Assembly (NCBI GenBank): GCA_039881145.1
Contig: JAYKKI010000127.1
Span: forward strand, 3,847,501-3,911,500
Reading direction: 5' to 3'
DNA length: 64,000 nt
Source of the DNA: Druceiella hillmani
Lineage: Eukaryota > Arthropoda > Insecta > Lepidoptera > Hepialidae
Shown here: positions 34,691 through 46,295 of the stretch, piece after piece
Layout: each line of letters opens with the position of its first letter
Numbering within the stretch: the stretch's first letter is position 1
The notes under the pieces: model-generated
Seen by the model: only the letters and a program-made list of their open reading frames with translations
Told to the model about the DNA's origin: nothing
Database searches by the model: none
Program-made: the position numbers and the translations under genes

Positions 34691-35547
34691 AAAGACTATT
34701 GTTAAATTGGTATTGTTTCAACATTACATTAAGGGTCCTCCAGTGCACGTATACCGAGCATTGCAAAGTATCAAAAAAGCGATACACAAAGCGATACGCG
34801 ATAGTGAACGATACGCGTGTTATTTCTCAAAAAAGAAAATCGCATATGATAATGAAACCTTTTAAAATAATTAAAAAGTAATTATAAAATTAAAAAGTTT
34901 AAAAATGTATTATTTTTCCCCAGTAAGGAATGAAATCTAATAATGTGACGCACATTATATTCATCTTATATTTTCGAAATGAATCCGGAGTAAAATTCTT
35001 ACCAGACCAATGAACCAACATCTTATTAAAAACAAATGCAACCTGGTTTTAATCAATGGAAACACATAACAAACCTCCATGCAACACCATTATTTTGTGT
35101 ATCAGACTAAAACTGATATCTAAAATATAAAAATATGGTTTGCGCACAACTTTTCCCCTGTGGACAGAATAGGTAGTAAATAAAACAGCGTTCAGTTATT
35201 TCATAGAGTAGCTTACTTTACTTAACGATAAATTACTTGATGTTAATGCGTTATGATAACAAAGCAAATAATGAGTGAACAAAGAACACAACAATACAAT
35301 AAGTCTAATAGAAAAAAAACAAGAATACAATAGAATTGAATTGGAACATACTCTCTTTTACTTCAAACATATCGCGTATTGATATGTTCTCAGTAGTGGG
35401 TCGCACAGGAGATCCGTATCAGGAGGGGGCGGGATAGCAACATCTGATCGTTTGCTCTAGTTTATTTATTTGGAACAAAGAACGAAGCCAGAATATTTTT
35501 TATACAGTCAGTCACATCTTTCCCCAACAGAACGATGAAAAGCCAGT
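34691..35547. other. AT-rich stretch, nothing recognised
   Basis: 'aaagcgatacacaaagcgat' followed by 'acgcgatagtgaacgatacg' (34776-34818) is a short degenerate 'gcgata' cluster. No gene was seen. Confidence 0.4.
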
Positions 35548-36155
35548 CAGGTACGAATAGAAATCGCACTACGAAAGTTTCGTACACACTTAAGCACATA
35601 TCGACATTTAAGTGCACGTAGCATTTCCACTAAGCCATTTAGAAATAGTAATATTAGTTTTCTCTACGTAAACGTATCGCCTAGTACATCTTTCACAGGC
35701 GTAAATCGTTGATTATTAACAAATTGTAAGACACTATAATAACTGTTTTTCTTTAATTTTCTAATAAAATTCTACAAACTCTGTTTTATTCATAATTTTG
35801 GTTCATTAAATTAAAAATAAGGGGTCAATACCTCTTCTTGCGCATTTGTTTTTGCGCAATTTAAAAAAAAAATATTTCGTTATAACTAGACTTTTCAAAC
35901 AATTTCCCATACAAGATTTAAAACTAAAAATAAAATTTTCCAGTAATTAATTTTCCCCCTCTAAATAACTATGATATTTTGAACTTTTAACTTAATATAT
36001 AGTTCGATATGATCTGTTGCTGCGCCAAATTTCGGATTTACAAATATGAGGCTGCTGAAAAAATTACCTGAGACTGGCAGACTGACAAATGTGTGAGTAA
36101 TGTAAAAAGGATTTCGTTTTTCCCTTTCATATAAAAGCCCTAAAAATTAAAAAGG
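35548..36155 (+). repeat. Dispersed repeat, 'GTTCCGTA' family
   Basis: It starts 'gtacgaatagaaatcgcact' then 'acgaaagtttcgtacacact', contains 'gcctagtacatctttcacag' plus 'gcgtaaa' and 'gcgccaaatttcggatttac'. It ends 'ggatttcgtttttccctttc' then 'ataaaagccctaaaa'. It is collinear with 40168-40674 but longer and more diverged. Confidence 0.7.
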
Positions 36156-37675
36156 AGTGCTGTTTATACTAATAAAAATAGCTACTTTTGTAGAAATATT
36201 TAAGGGCTTATAGGTATATTTAAGGATTATAGAAAAGTCTACATATCCCAAATTCTCCACGAAGTTCAAACTATTGCGTTAGTCAATTTAATATATTATA
36301 TATTCAGAGGCTTATGTTATGTGATGAAAACCTACTAACTCTTCTTATTCTCAAAAATATTAGGCATTCTACTAATAACAACTGATTAGTACAGCGCAAG
36401 AAATAGAATTTATCACATCCGGATACCTAAAATCCAACCTCCATAAATAGTTTTAAAAGACATCTAAAGAAGTCCTTGTACCTAAGTATTCCACTCTGTT
36501 GCTTCTTTCTTATACAAAATATTTAAAACGATCCACATAGATTTTTTCATCTCCTTAGTTGATTCATAACTTTATTCTCAATATTAAAAATATCTAGGTG
36601 GACGTACGTCGGTAAAAAACCTATATACGCTCGTCATCCCGAAACTTTACACATCCTCTTGTGAATCCCTTTTCTGTTTAAGCTCACAAATTATGGAACT
36701 CATTTAATCTCAGCATTACAAATTTACAACTCATATACGCTTTCAAAAGTTACCTTTAAAAATCATAACTTTTGTAACTTCACTCACGCTAATATCCTTC
36801 TGTTCACATAATGTTGCCTCCATGTTTAGTCCTATTCTTTTTTCCTCATGACATGTCAAATTTAAGCAATGTTTTATAGATATTTTTAATTATACACATC
36901 GTTTTTCACATTTAATTTAAGAAAAAGTTAGACATGATTATTAACACATTGTTTATAGAAAATAACGGTCGTTAGTTATCTGTAGTGTTTTTAAATATAA
37001 ATATCGACGTTATTATAATTTATCCTTACCTCATATATCCTTTATCTAACATATTTTGATACTTAATAACTCGTTTTTAACACAAACATAAACATAGATA
37101 CGAACCGCTTGCTTAACTCTTGTCGTTTTATCCATATGGATGTATGTGGCCCTAAAATACTGCTTGTAGTGTCTTTTATCTATAATAATTTTCTTCTATT
37201 TTCTGGGTTCTAGACGGTGCGGTAACCAGTGGGAAATATGATATAAAAGTTGTATTGTAACTGTATCGAAAAAATATTGTTAACTCAGTTAGTTCAAATG
37301 ACAATTCACTTTGACAGTAACCATGTTTAAAATTCTCTAGTAATGCGTGGACTATAAAGAACAAGACTTTAATTCCTTTTGCAAAAAATGTATGTAACGT
37401 GAAACTAAATCAAATATTAAAATACCCTTGCAGTGTGTCTATGCATATTCAACAAATATTGCATTAAATAATTGCTACAATATGCAACGACCTACCTGTC
37501 TCCCGAAGACAATTCATTAATTTCCTGATGAAATTGTGGTTTAAGTATTTTTTATTATATAAATATTTTCTGTTGAACATACTTTCCCTAATACTTGACC
37601 TTCCGACAAAATTTTTCTTCTATAATTGGGCTGAGATGCCTCAACATGATTTCAATAATGACCAAGTGCCGGTTA
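36156..37675. other. AT-rich stretch, nothing recognised
   Basis: Short frames at 37176-37364 and 37528-37713 have no recognisable motif. Confidence 0.45.
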
Positions 37676-37952
37676 CGATCAAATCAACGAGTCAATTAGC
37701 GAGGGTTCCGTGAAAGGGCGAACACAGGGCCGTCACTCTCTTAGCGCGAGGATCCACTTAGAGCGAGTAACGAACGACGAGGAATTAGCGGGTGTGTTAA
37801 AACGAGATCGTCCTATAGTTCAAGTGGAAAATGTACTCCACATTTTTAAGTATCCGCCTTTCCCCAGACTTGCTCCTAGAGAAAATGTTATCGCAACATA
37901 ATGAATCTAATACACGAACGAGAAAGAGTGTATCTTTGTATATATATTTTTG
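37676..37952. other. GC-richer block directly upstream of an LTR-like segment
   Basis: Contains 'cgaacacagggccgtcactc', 'cttagcgcgaggatccactt' and 'gaacgacgaggaattagcgg', and a 63-codon frame (37710-37901) with no known domain. It may belong to the adjacent element or be a separate regulatory block. Confidence 0.3.
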
Positions 37953-38215
37953 ATGTGAAACATCTATAGGCGCAAGTATAAACCGGATAGTTAGCGTGGC
38001 GACGGGTCACCACGCTATACTAAGGTATATATATAGTCTATATGTAGTAGAGGGTACGGTATGGCGACGTGTCGCCATGCGCAACCGACTACGCGACTCC
38101 GACGACCTTCTCACTCAGTTTGACGCTGTTGTTTACTACGGTACACATAACCTGTGCTTTATTATTTTTGTATTAATTGTAAATAAATGTTTTTTATTAA
38201 ATAAAGTCACCATTT
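37953..38215 (+). mobile_element. LTR-like segment, possible solo LTR
   Basis: The order of signals fits a retrotransposon LTR. It starts with TGTGAAACATC. It has a TATA-rich tract near 38026-38034 and CpG-rich downstream sequence. Two AATAAA signals lie at 38182-38187 and 38200-38205, just before 'gtcacca'. Two short palindromes stand in the middle: TAGCGTGG/CCACGCTA at 37992-38017 and ATGGCGAC/GTCGCCAT at 38061-38078. No coding domain and no second copy were found, and target duplications at the proposed ends did not match. A 127-codon plus frame (37996-38379) crosses it and is probably incidental. Confidence 0.35.
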
Positions 38216-38407
38216 TCTGTAAGAAATTCGTAATACTTTATTTTTTCGTTATGCTATGTTTAGTTCCTGTAATAATCTTGTCTTTTATGCATATTACTTG
38301 TACGAACACGATGTTTCACATCTGCCAGGCGTCCCGTGACGGCTCACTGTTTTTTTTATGTATTTACATATTTGTATAAATTTACATATTTTATTCACCT
38401 AGATATT

Positions 38408-38915
38408 TAAATTAACGTCTTGAGCTCGACTATAAATAATTATTCAGGACTGTGTATTGGCGTTTGGAGCTCGACTATAAATGGTGATTCTGGATTATAC
38501 TTTAGCGTCTAGAGCTTGACTATAAATGATGATTGTGGATTATAAATTAGCATTTGGAGAAAGATTACGAACGGTTATTCTGGAGTATATATTTGTGTCT
38601 GGATGTCGACTATAAACGGTGATTCTATACTATATATTAGCGTTTGGAGTTTGACTTTAAATAATAATTCCGGTTTATATATTAGCGTCTAGAGCTCGAC
38701 TATAAATAATAATTCTAATAATAAGTTAGATTCTGGAGCTCGACTATAAACGGTTATTCTAGACTATATATTTGTATTTGGAGCTCGACTATAAATGGTG
38801 ATTTTAGACTACAATTAGCGTTTGAAGGTTTATATTAAAAGATAATTCCGGATTATATATTAGCGTCTTAAGGTCGACTATGAATATTGATTTAAATATT
38901 GATTCTGAATCGACA
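38408..38915. repeat. Minisatellite, 45-bp unit, about 11 copies
   Basis: 'ggagctcgactataaatggt' followed by 'gattctggattatatattag' plus 'cgtct' repeats with starts at 38422, 38467, 38512, 38557, 38602, 38647, 38692, 38736, 38781 and two looser copies. The spacing is almost exactly 45 bp. 'gactataaa' is the best-preserved part. Confidence 0.92.
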
Positions 38916-39525
38916 CTCTGGCGGCTCTTAATTATTCAGCGTCAGTTAAGCGATTTGCCAATGACATTTGCAACATGATTATGTTCCGTACTCTTGTCAG
39001 AAATAAACTTGGAATTAATCTAATCTTTTTAAATAGTAAGATGCGCTATAGTTATATTTCTGTCAATTGATCTTTTTTATATCGCGTATACTCATAATTG
39101 CAATTGTCTTTGAAGTAACCTGGTATTCATTTTTTAACAATTATTTGAATATTTATATTGAAATCCAGAAGACTATCTGTATATATTTGGTAATGGGTAT
39201 GTTTTTGTAAGATTGTAATTATTTAATTTTTTATATGCAATATTTCAATTTTATAACTTTTTTGTCCCCGTAAATATTACTATTATATGTCGATATGTGT
39301 AACGAACTCTTCCAACGTTTTATTTTGCACCGTGATTTGGTTGACACGTCTAGAAATATAATCGCTCAGGAAAACTCGTTCATCGGTACAATGGATTCCG
39401 GCACGGAACTTTTATAGCTCACTCGTTGCGATACAAAATATCGATGATCCAATTTTATCTTTTATTGTCGATATATTTTGTGTTGCCAAATCAGGTTACA
39501 TTTACACACATAAAAAGCGATATAT
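38916..39525. other. AT-rich stretch with a small balanced patch
   Basis: 38925-38995 ('ctggcggctcttaattattc' then 'agcgtcagttaagcgatttg') is more balanced and has a TTAATTA homeodomain-like core. No gene was seen. Confidence 0.35.
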
Positions 39526-39529
39526 CGCT

Positions 39530-39830
39530 GCTATTCTCCAGTGTTTCGCCACAAGTGGATCCCCGCCGTCGTGCCGACGATCAACCTTCAGTTTCCATCG
39601 CTCCATTTCACGTGCCGCCTCTACGGACCCTGTATTAATGTCCGTCGATAATATAATGTGATTAATATTGATGGGGAATAAGGGAGGGGAAGCAAGAAGC
39701 CTGTGTTGTTGCCGGCCCATTTTTATGGTGAAAGCTGTGATTTGATCATTACGGGAATACGCTTATAAAGTGGACGATGTAATTAAGCGGCTCGTATATG
39801 GCGAACTAGTAACATCGCAAAACGTTGATT
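39530..39830. promoter_or_regulatory. GC-richer block, candidate regulatory element
   Basis: CpG-rich start ('ggatccccgccgtcgtgccg') followed by AT-rich cores 'tttgatcattacgggaatac' and 'tgtaattaagcggctcgtat'. Two short frames cross it on opposite strands (39426-39638 and 39502-39720), which argues for low stop density rather than coding. Confidence 0.35.
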
Positions 39831-40167
39831 AACTTCGACCGACCTTTAAAAGATACCTATTTAGGTCGTAAAAGACAGTTTTAGGACAAGGTTATGAAAA
39901 TATAAACAATACGAAATTAATTTTTAATTGTTATCGTGAGTCCTACTAAAAAATAAAATGCGTAATGAAAATTGCCTAGCAGACCAATTACGCCAATCGA
40001 CTGAAAAACAAAACCAATGGTTATATGCCTGGCACCATGTCTGACATGAGCCTGTCGAACCTGGAAACTGACGAAACGGTCCTTGGCAACTAATAATATG
40101 CTAAGAAATGAGCTACCTTGGTTTAAAATTAAAAGATCTTGTAAAAAATTTAACGATAGCGAAAAAC

Positions 40168-40674
40168 CTGTCAAGCACGAGTAGAACTCGCACTACCAAT
40201 ATTCCGTACACATATAGGCATTTATAAACATTTAATGGTAAATAATATTTCTATTAAAACATTTACAACTTTTAAATTTTTTGGAAGGAAATATATATTT
40301 CACAGGCGCATATTTAAAGAAAATATTTTTTTACGTAATGTAAGTACAAACTAATCATTTTTATATTTTTCCCTTTACTCGTGCTTTGCGACCTTACTTC
40401 TTACCAATTTTCATAATTCTATAGAAAGTAGTCGTTGATTTATTTGCGAGTGTCAAAGTATGCGAGATAAACAGCGATATTTTATGTTGAGTTAGAAGCT
40501 TGATTTTTTTATAACTCCAAGGGACTATATACCTAAGTATTTGATATTAATATCAACTTGATACCTCCACGTCTTCCTGGGAAAAGTGTCTCGACAGACC
40601 GACAGATGGACAACGAAGCGATCTTATAAGGGTTCCTTTTTTCCATTTGAGGTACGGAACCCTAAAATAACCAG
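40168..40674 (+). repeat. Dispersed repeat, 'GTTCCGTA' family, best copy
   Basis: It starts 'caagcacgagtagaactcgc' and 'actaccaatattccgtacac', passes through 'tttcacaggcgcatatttaa', 'ttccctttactcgtgctttg' and 'gacagaccgacagatggaca'. It ends 'cttataagggttcctttttt' then 'ccatttgaggtacggaaccc' plus 'taaaa'. Nine other fragments in the window align to parts of it. It has no coding capacity. I recollect this as one of the commonest dispersed repeats of lepidopteran genomes. Confidence 0.75.
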
Positions 40675-41190
40675 AACCAAATGAATACTGAGGTTATAAT
40701 GAAAGTGAGCTGATAATATTCAAAAAGCTGAAAGGACAGACGTTCAAAGACAATAAGCGATCGGTACCTCTCGGAAGAGAAACAGAGGTTGGGTAGATTA
40801 CGGTAAAATAGAGTGACTACATGGACGAGGTGACTAGAAAATGGTGGAGCAAAACAGCAAAAGAAAGAGAAAAGTTAAGGATTTCGGTGGAGGGTTTTGC
40901 CGCAACAAGCGATCCTTACACTAGTAACGAATATGCAATACTAACAAATGTATATTTAAGTTTTACTTAAACTAATTAGCAAATTAAAATGCGATGTGTG
41001 TTTTTGTATATGTGTAACTAAATTAAACAGCACTATTATTATGTCAAACCGAGAGAAAAACGTATTGTTTAAATTTGACCTTTAAAAAAAATTAGTTTTT
41101 CATGATTCAGTCTCCACACAAATTATTTCTACTATGTGTTTTCCACATCGCTGTCAACAGTCTTCGCAATTTGGATGAAATGCGTTTAAA
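40675..41190. other. AT-rich stretch, nothing recognised
   Basis: 40720-40900 is purine-rich ('ggtggagcaaaacagcaaaa') with no frame of interest. Confidence 0.4.
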
Positions 41191-41194
41191 ATAA

Positions 41195-41860
41195 ATTTAT
41201 AGAATACTTGTACATGTAAATATAATATATACACATGTACAAGTATTCTATAATTTTATTTTATAATACTTGTACATGTATATGTTTATAAGTTTCATTA
41301 AAATTTATAGAATACTTGTACATGTATATGTTTATAAGTTTCATTAAAATTTATAGAATACTTGTACATGTACATGTTTATTAGTTTAATTACAATTCAT
41401 AGAATACTTGTACATGTAAATATAATATATATACATGTACAAGTATTCTATAATTTTATTTTATAATACTTGTACATGTATATGTTTATAAGTTTAATTA
41501 AAATTTATAGAATACTTGTACATGTAAATATAATAAATATATATGTACAAGTATTCTTTTGTACATGTAAATATTTACTATTGCATGTAAACAATTACTA
41601 TTGTACATGTAAATATAATATATATACATGTACAAGTATTTTATTTTAGAATACTTGTACATGTATATGTTTATAAGTTTAATTAAAATTTACAGAATAC
41701 TTGTACATGTATATGTTTATAAGTTTAATTAAAATTTACAGAATACTTATACACGTATATGTTTAAAAGTTTAATTAAAATTTGTAGAATACTTGTACAT
41801 GTATATGTTTATAAGTTTAATTGAAATTTATAGAATACTTGTACATGTAAATATATTTAA
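41195..41860. repeat. Palindrome-rich tandem array, 46-bp unit
   Basis: The unit 'agaatacttgtacatgtata' followed by 'tgtttataagtttaattaaa' plus 'atttat' repeats, with starts for example at 41309, 41355 and 41401. Some copies instead run through 'taaatataatatatacacat' into the inverted 'gtacaagtattctat' (41224-41250, 41430-41450, 41545-41555, 41620-41640). The array therefore mixes direct repeats with head-to-head palindromes of about 20-bp arms. TACTTGTACATGTA is itself half-palindromic. Confidence 0.92.
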
Positions 41861-41943
41861 AAGCACGGTTCTAATGTGAAATTACCACGGAAGAAAACCC
41901 TCGATACGATACTTGAGACATGAAGAAATAATAACATCCAATC

Positions 41944-42055
41944 TTTATCATCACACCATCTTTCGACATTCACACCGTCTTCCGACATTCACGCCGTCTT
42001 TCAACATTCACACAGTCTTTCGACGTTCACGCCGTCTTTCGACATTCACACCGTC
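41944..42055. repeat. Minisatellite, 19-bp unit, 5-6 copies
   Basis: 'tttcgacattcacaccgtc' repeats exactly every 19 bp from 41961 to 42055, with a diverged copy upstream. It lies inside a 113-codon plus frame (41913-42254). Because 19 is not a multiple of 3 the peptide repeats only every 57 bp, and the C-terminal half of the frame is unfamiliar. The frame could be a chance ORF. Confidence 0.9.
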
Positions 42056-42520
42056 TTTCAAGGTAGATAGTAATAGTGTAACATCCGTAGGTCAGGACCG
42101 ATATTATTTGGGTCCTACGTTAATAGTTTTTAATGGGGAACGCGTCCATTGGCATACTTTTTTAATAAATACTGAACGTGATGCAACCATACATTGTGAT
42201 ATCTTCTCCACTTACTCTCATTTTCAACTTCTTCCTAAAACATTTCTTCAATAGTCGCTTCGCCCGCTTCCAGAAATATATTTACACTTCACCACTCACG
42301 TCTTATTTCAACCTGCATTCATTTATAATTTTTACACTTTAATCTCAGACATTATTTGGCCACGCGTTCCTCAAAAAAAATTCCTTTTTTCCCCGACATT
42401 TTCTCGCTTATTTGAGTTAACTAATTAAAATTGCAGCTTAACGCCATGTATCTTAATTGCTTTCTAGTATATTAACCTACGAGTTCACGACACTGTATTC
42501 CGTATTTCATTAATTAACTG
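42056..42520. other. Unassigned stretch
   Basis: 'tccgtaggtcaggaccgata' near 42087 is slightly GC-richer. Nothing was recognised. Confidence 0.4.
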
Positions 42521-42815
42521 GATGTAAATTTTGAATATATTTGGCGAGAATTTTGTAGAAATTCGTTATTTATAACTAAATAAAACTATGTGATATAATA
42601 TTATTCCTACTTTATTTAAATTCTTTACCACGACCTAGGTTTCGTTCTTGACAACATCTTCAGGTGGGCAATTACCAAAGCAGTCTTTGCTAATCGCCCA
42701 CTTGAAGATGTTGTCATACAACGAAAGCTAGGACGTGGTAAAGAATTTAAATAAAGTAAAAATAATACTACATCATTTAGTTTCATGTAAATATAGTATT
42801 GTAGATGTAAATTTT
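42521..42815 (-). mobile_element. Palindromic hammerhead-bearing element, copy D, with 12-bp target duplication
   Basis: This is the best-preserved copy. The insertion 42533-42803 is flanked by the perfect duplication GATGTAAATTTT (42521-42532 and 42804-42815). The conserved end GAATATATTTGGCG is on the left. The arms 42590-42680 and 42685-42780 are inverted copies centred near 42682. The left arm on the minus strand (42628-42667) keeps every conserved hammerhead residue: CCAC, CTGAAGA, GAAA, CCTAGG, GTC, GTGG. Stem II is partly weakened (GTT and AAC still pair). The right arm on the plus strand (42698-42738) keeps stem II (GTTGT/ACAAC), GAAA and GTGG but has TTGAAGA and GAC in place of CTGAAGA and GTC. 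There is no ORF. The family is interpreted as a short retroelement related to, or mobilised by, Penelope-like elements. Confidence 0.88.
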
Positions 42816-43084
42816 CAACTTTTTTTAGTTTGAAGCAAATTTTCCCAGTTATTAAAGTACCTTGTATATTAAACTAAACTTCAAACTGACTACAAATTAT
42901 AAATCAATAATAGAATATTTTCAATTCAATGATATAATGAAGTAACGGCAGAAAAACTGTCTTCAAAAAATTTCTGAAAATAACGTATTTTGCTTAAAAA
43001 CTTTTTAATCCAAGCTTTGAATAATTACATTTCTGTCTATTAACAATAATAATGGCAATAACAATTTATTTACGGATAAAAAGC
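42816..43084. other. AT-rich stretch, nothing recognised
   Basis: No structure was seen. Confidence 0.45.
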
Positions 43085-43150
43085 AAATACAAGTTAGATA
43101 ATATTCAAATACAAGTTAGATAATATTCAAATACAAGTTAGATAATATTC
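43085..43150. repeat. Perfect 22-bp tandem repeat, 3 copies
   Basis: 'aaatacaagttagataatat' plus 'tc' occurs three times in a row without change, so the expansion is recent. Confidence 0.95.
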
Positions 43151-44500
43151 TAAGGAAAACAAAAACAATTAACTGATTTATCTAAACTTAATTATTTATT
43201 TTATTATCCGCGAGAAGTCAGCAAGCTCAGCTTATGCAGCTTCGCTACGAGCGCCACCGACACGGCTGGTTTACAGTCTGTAAATACATTGATACAAACA
43301 TTAAAATACACAAACACACATATATGCCATACAAAAATAATGAAGAGGATAGAGAGGTGCACACGTTTTTAAAAAAAATGTTAGTTACCTATTATCATTA
43401 TTGAAATTAAAAATAACAGGTTTGTCCTGCCAAAAGCCACCCATAGACAGACGTTTCAAAGGCACTCATGAATGCAGGTATCTTAAGGGGTGAAGGAGGA
43501 CCGATCCAAATTTTTGTGGCAGTAAACTTGAAACTTCATGGGAATCCAGTTATAGTACATATGTACAAAATGTGTCAAATGATTCTGTTCTCCACACAAT
43601 AAGGATATCGTTTTCCACACAATAAGGATTCACACAATCTCCATTACCCTACGGTTATCTTATTTCAAATAAGCCAATGTTTGTTTTCATATACTGTGTA
43701 TAATTATTAACAAAATGCTGCTAGTATGGCCGCATAATATTGTTCAAGGGAAGAATCTTTAATTTTAAGTGAAATTATTTTATCATAATATATCACTAAT
43801 ATAATATACCTAGTGCAGTAAATCTTCACCAATACCTGATATAATTAAGTAAGGGTAACCTATATATTATCGTGAATATATCAAAAACAATAAGTCATCT
43901 AAAACATAGTTTTCCTAAAACCTCTGAGTATGCTTGTAAGAACCCTATTTTTATCAAAACTTTAAATTTTGTAATTTAGAAAACATAGGAGGGGACTAAT
44001 TTTTTTGCATATTTTTCAGTACGTCTCTGAAAATATACTACCTAAAGTATAAAAAAATTGTGCATGTCAGATCCGACGCGCGACTGGAGATTACATAGTA
44101 TATAAATATAAACATCGACAGTTAAAATTAAACAAGTTAAAATTAAAAGAGACTTTTTAATTTTGTAGGATAGAAGACACCAAATGTTCACACATAACGA
44201 TATTTAATGATTACATCTTGATATAAGCGAACGATAGTATGTTAAACGATGTGTGTCACACTCCGTCATTGCGATTACGCCAGAAGAAAATGCCAAATAA
44301 ACATATTAATATCTCACTCTAAAGATGCGCAGAAATGTTGCGCGGAAAGGCCACCTAACGGTTACACGTTTTTTAACGCTCTGAATTTCTAATTTTACTC
44401 CTCATAAAACTTCATACCAAGCGCTGTATATGAACAGTAAACTGAAGTGAAAGGTAAACTCCAAAAGAACCGTTTTTGAGACTTTGGCAAGGAATCCTTT
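43151..44500. other. Mostly AT-rich stretch, nothing firmly recognised
   Basis: 43215-43280 is GC-richer ('ctcagcttatgcagcttcgc' then 'tacgagcgccaccgacacgg'). A 20-bp phrase 'ttctccacacaataaggat' is nearly duplicated at 43578 and 43612. No gene was seen. Confidence 0.4.
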
Positions 44501-44509
44501 CAAACGAAA

Positions 44510-44722
44510 CACAGATTTTTAAAAATATTTTTCCCAATACTTACTTTCTAAAATCTCCACATAAATATTTTTAGCCTTATCTACTGAGATTTTTGCGGTT
44601 AGTTAATATGCAAATTTTCTAAGCAAAACGGTAGTGGGGCATATGAACGAACACCTGAGGCATCTTAAGAACTGAACTTACAACGGTTACGTTTTTTTTC
44701 ATTTGAGATACAGAACCCTAAT
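44510..44722 (+). repeat. Dispersed repeat fragment, 'GTTCCGTA' family, 3' part
   Basis: 'aatatgcaaattttctaagc', 'gaacgaacacctgaggcatc' and the end 'ttttcatttgagatacagaa' plus 'ccctaatag' match the 3' portion of the family. Confidence 0.6.
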
Positions 44723-44999
44723 AGTTATATAAAGTAACCAACAGAACCAACAGTTAGGATACCATCAAATGTCTGGAGAAACGTTTCAGAATTATCCCTC
44801 TATTTAATCTGTCAATACAAAAATAGTTTTACTTCGAATCACGTTTGCACTGAAAAAAATAATTAGTTAATTTATAGCTACATTTATTTCATTACTATAT
44901 AATTCATCACGTTTCTAAGTGATATAAAATTAGACATTTTCATATTTACGTATACCTGGAATTGATATAAATAGGTGAAGTCGGAATTACCCTCTGAAA

Positions 45000-45450
45000 T
45001 TACTGATTTACATATCATTTAAGAAACAACGGTCCTCTCCATCTGCGCCGCCCATCCGCCCAACACCCATTGACGCATCATCCGCGACAGAGCATTTCTT
45101 CGTTTTTAGGAATTTATTATTACGAATGTGTATCTTATGTATCCGGGGCGGTCTTTATCTCGAGCACGACAACTATTTTATTGACACGTGCGTCGGACGG
45201 AACGACGCTGAACGGAAGCAGCTCCATTATTTGACATTCTTGCTGTTGTAATGTGGAGTGCGGAGGAGGCGGGAGTTCCTCAGTGTACGTACTCGCAGTA
45301 AAGGGATTCCTGAAGACTTCATCTTCGTTTATCTATCCACATATTCGCTTTCATGCGCACATCTTTTCACTTTCGTCATCGTACGACTTTGTGGATACTA
45401 GATTTTCTGCTGCTCCAAATTTCGTGGCATTGTTTGATTTTAGCAATTGA
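45000..45450. promoter_or_regulatory. GC/CpG-rich block, candidate regulatory element
   Basis: 'ccatctgcgccgcccatccg', 'tccggggcggtctttatctc', 'gtgcgtcggacggaacgacg' and 'gtggagtgcggaggaggcgg' stand out from AT-rich flanks. It includes 'ttttattgacacg', a posterior-Hox or caudal-like TTTATTG core, and 'tctttatctcg', a GATA-like TTATCT. The 65-codon frame 45253-45450 has no known domain. Confidence 0.38.
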
Positions 45451-46290
45451 TAAGGGAAAATAATTTAGGGTTATTGTTGTTAACTTTAACATACACAGGA
45501 ACGTAGAGTACATACGTAGGAACAATTATGAATAAGTTTTTCCTTGTGATAAAGTAATAAAATTTAAAAACCGTATGCGTTAAAGGTTTTTCCGAAAAAG
45601 AGTTCAAATGGTTATAAATAACTTTTGAAAAACAAATTATTGATATTTTTTTCTGTCTGTCTATTTGTTTATCTGCCCATGTATCAGTAAAAAGCTACAT
45701 TTAAATTCCAAGATTAAATAATACCTATGTGTTTGCAAATAATACCGATCTGTTAGTTTCTACTAATTCCACATAAAAAATATACTAAAATATAATAATA
45801 ATGTAAATAATATTTTTATTAACATATTAATTACAATATTGGATACAATCTTATGCATGTTTCATTTACTATACCTACATTTATATAGTAGAACGTCAAT
45901 TATCAGGATAAATGTTGCAAAAAAGATATATAGGTATTTATAGTTACGGTGATTAGTGTAGACCTACGCGACGACTGATAGACCAACTATAATGCTGTCT
46001 AGTAGTGGCGGACGCGTAACTAGATGATAAGTTTAATAATTTCACCCTCACGTCCAACATCTAGTCAGATCTATTATTTGCTGTATATTCAGCTCTGCTA
46101 CCTGCTGTGTGCTTAGCAGTTGTAGTGAACAATTACATTTATCACCAACATATGTTGTCCTATTACAACTTTCCCTTAACAAAATCACAATCACTCCATG
46201 CCTAATATTTTCCGAATATTTCAATATCCAAACCAAACTATGTCGCGATTGATTCGAACCACTCTATACATATATTAAATCAAATAATTG
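45451..46290. other. AT-rich stretch, nothing recognised
   Basis: 45640-45740 ('tctgtctgtctatttgttta') resembles the probe region of dispersed repeats but cannot be assigned. The minus frame 46048-46236 is unfamiliar. Confidence 0.4.
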
Positions 46291-46295
46291 GATAA

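Noticed and set aside
37996..38379. 127-codon plus-strand ORF
   Set aside because: It crosses an LTR-like block and its polyadenylation signals. The C-terminal hydrophobic stretch follows T-rich DNA. No family match was recognised.
41913..42254. 113-codon ORF with a repetitive N-terminal half
   Set aside because: The repetition comes from a 19-bp minisatellite read in rotating frames. The rest has no known motif.
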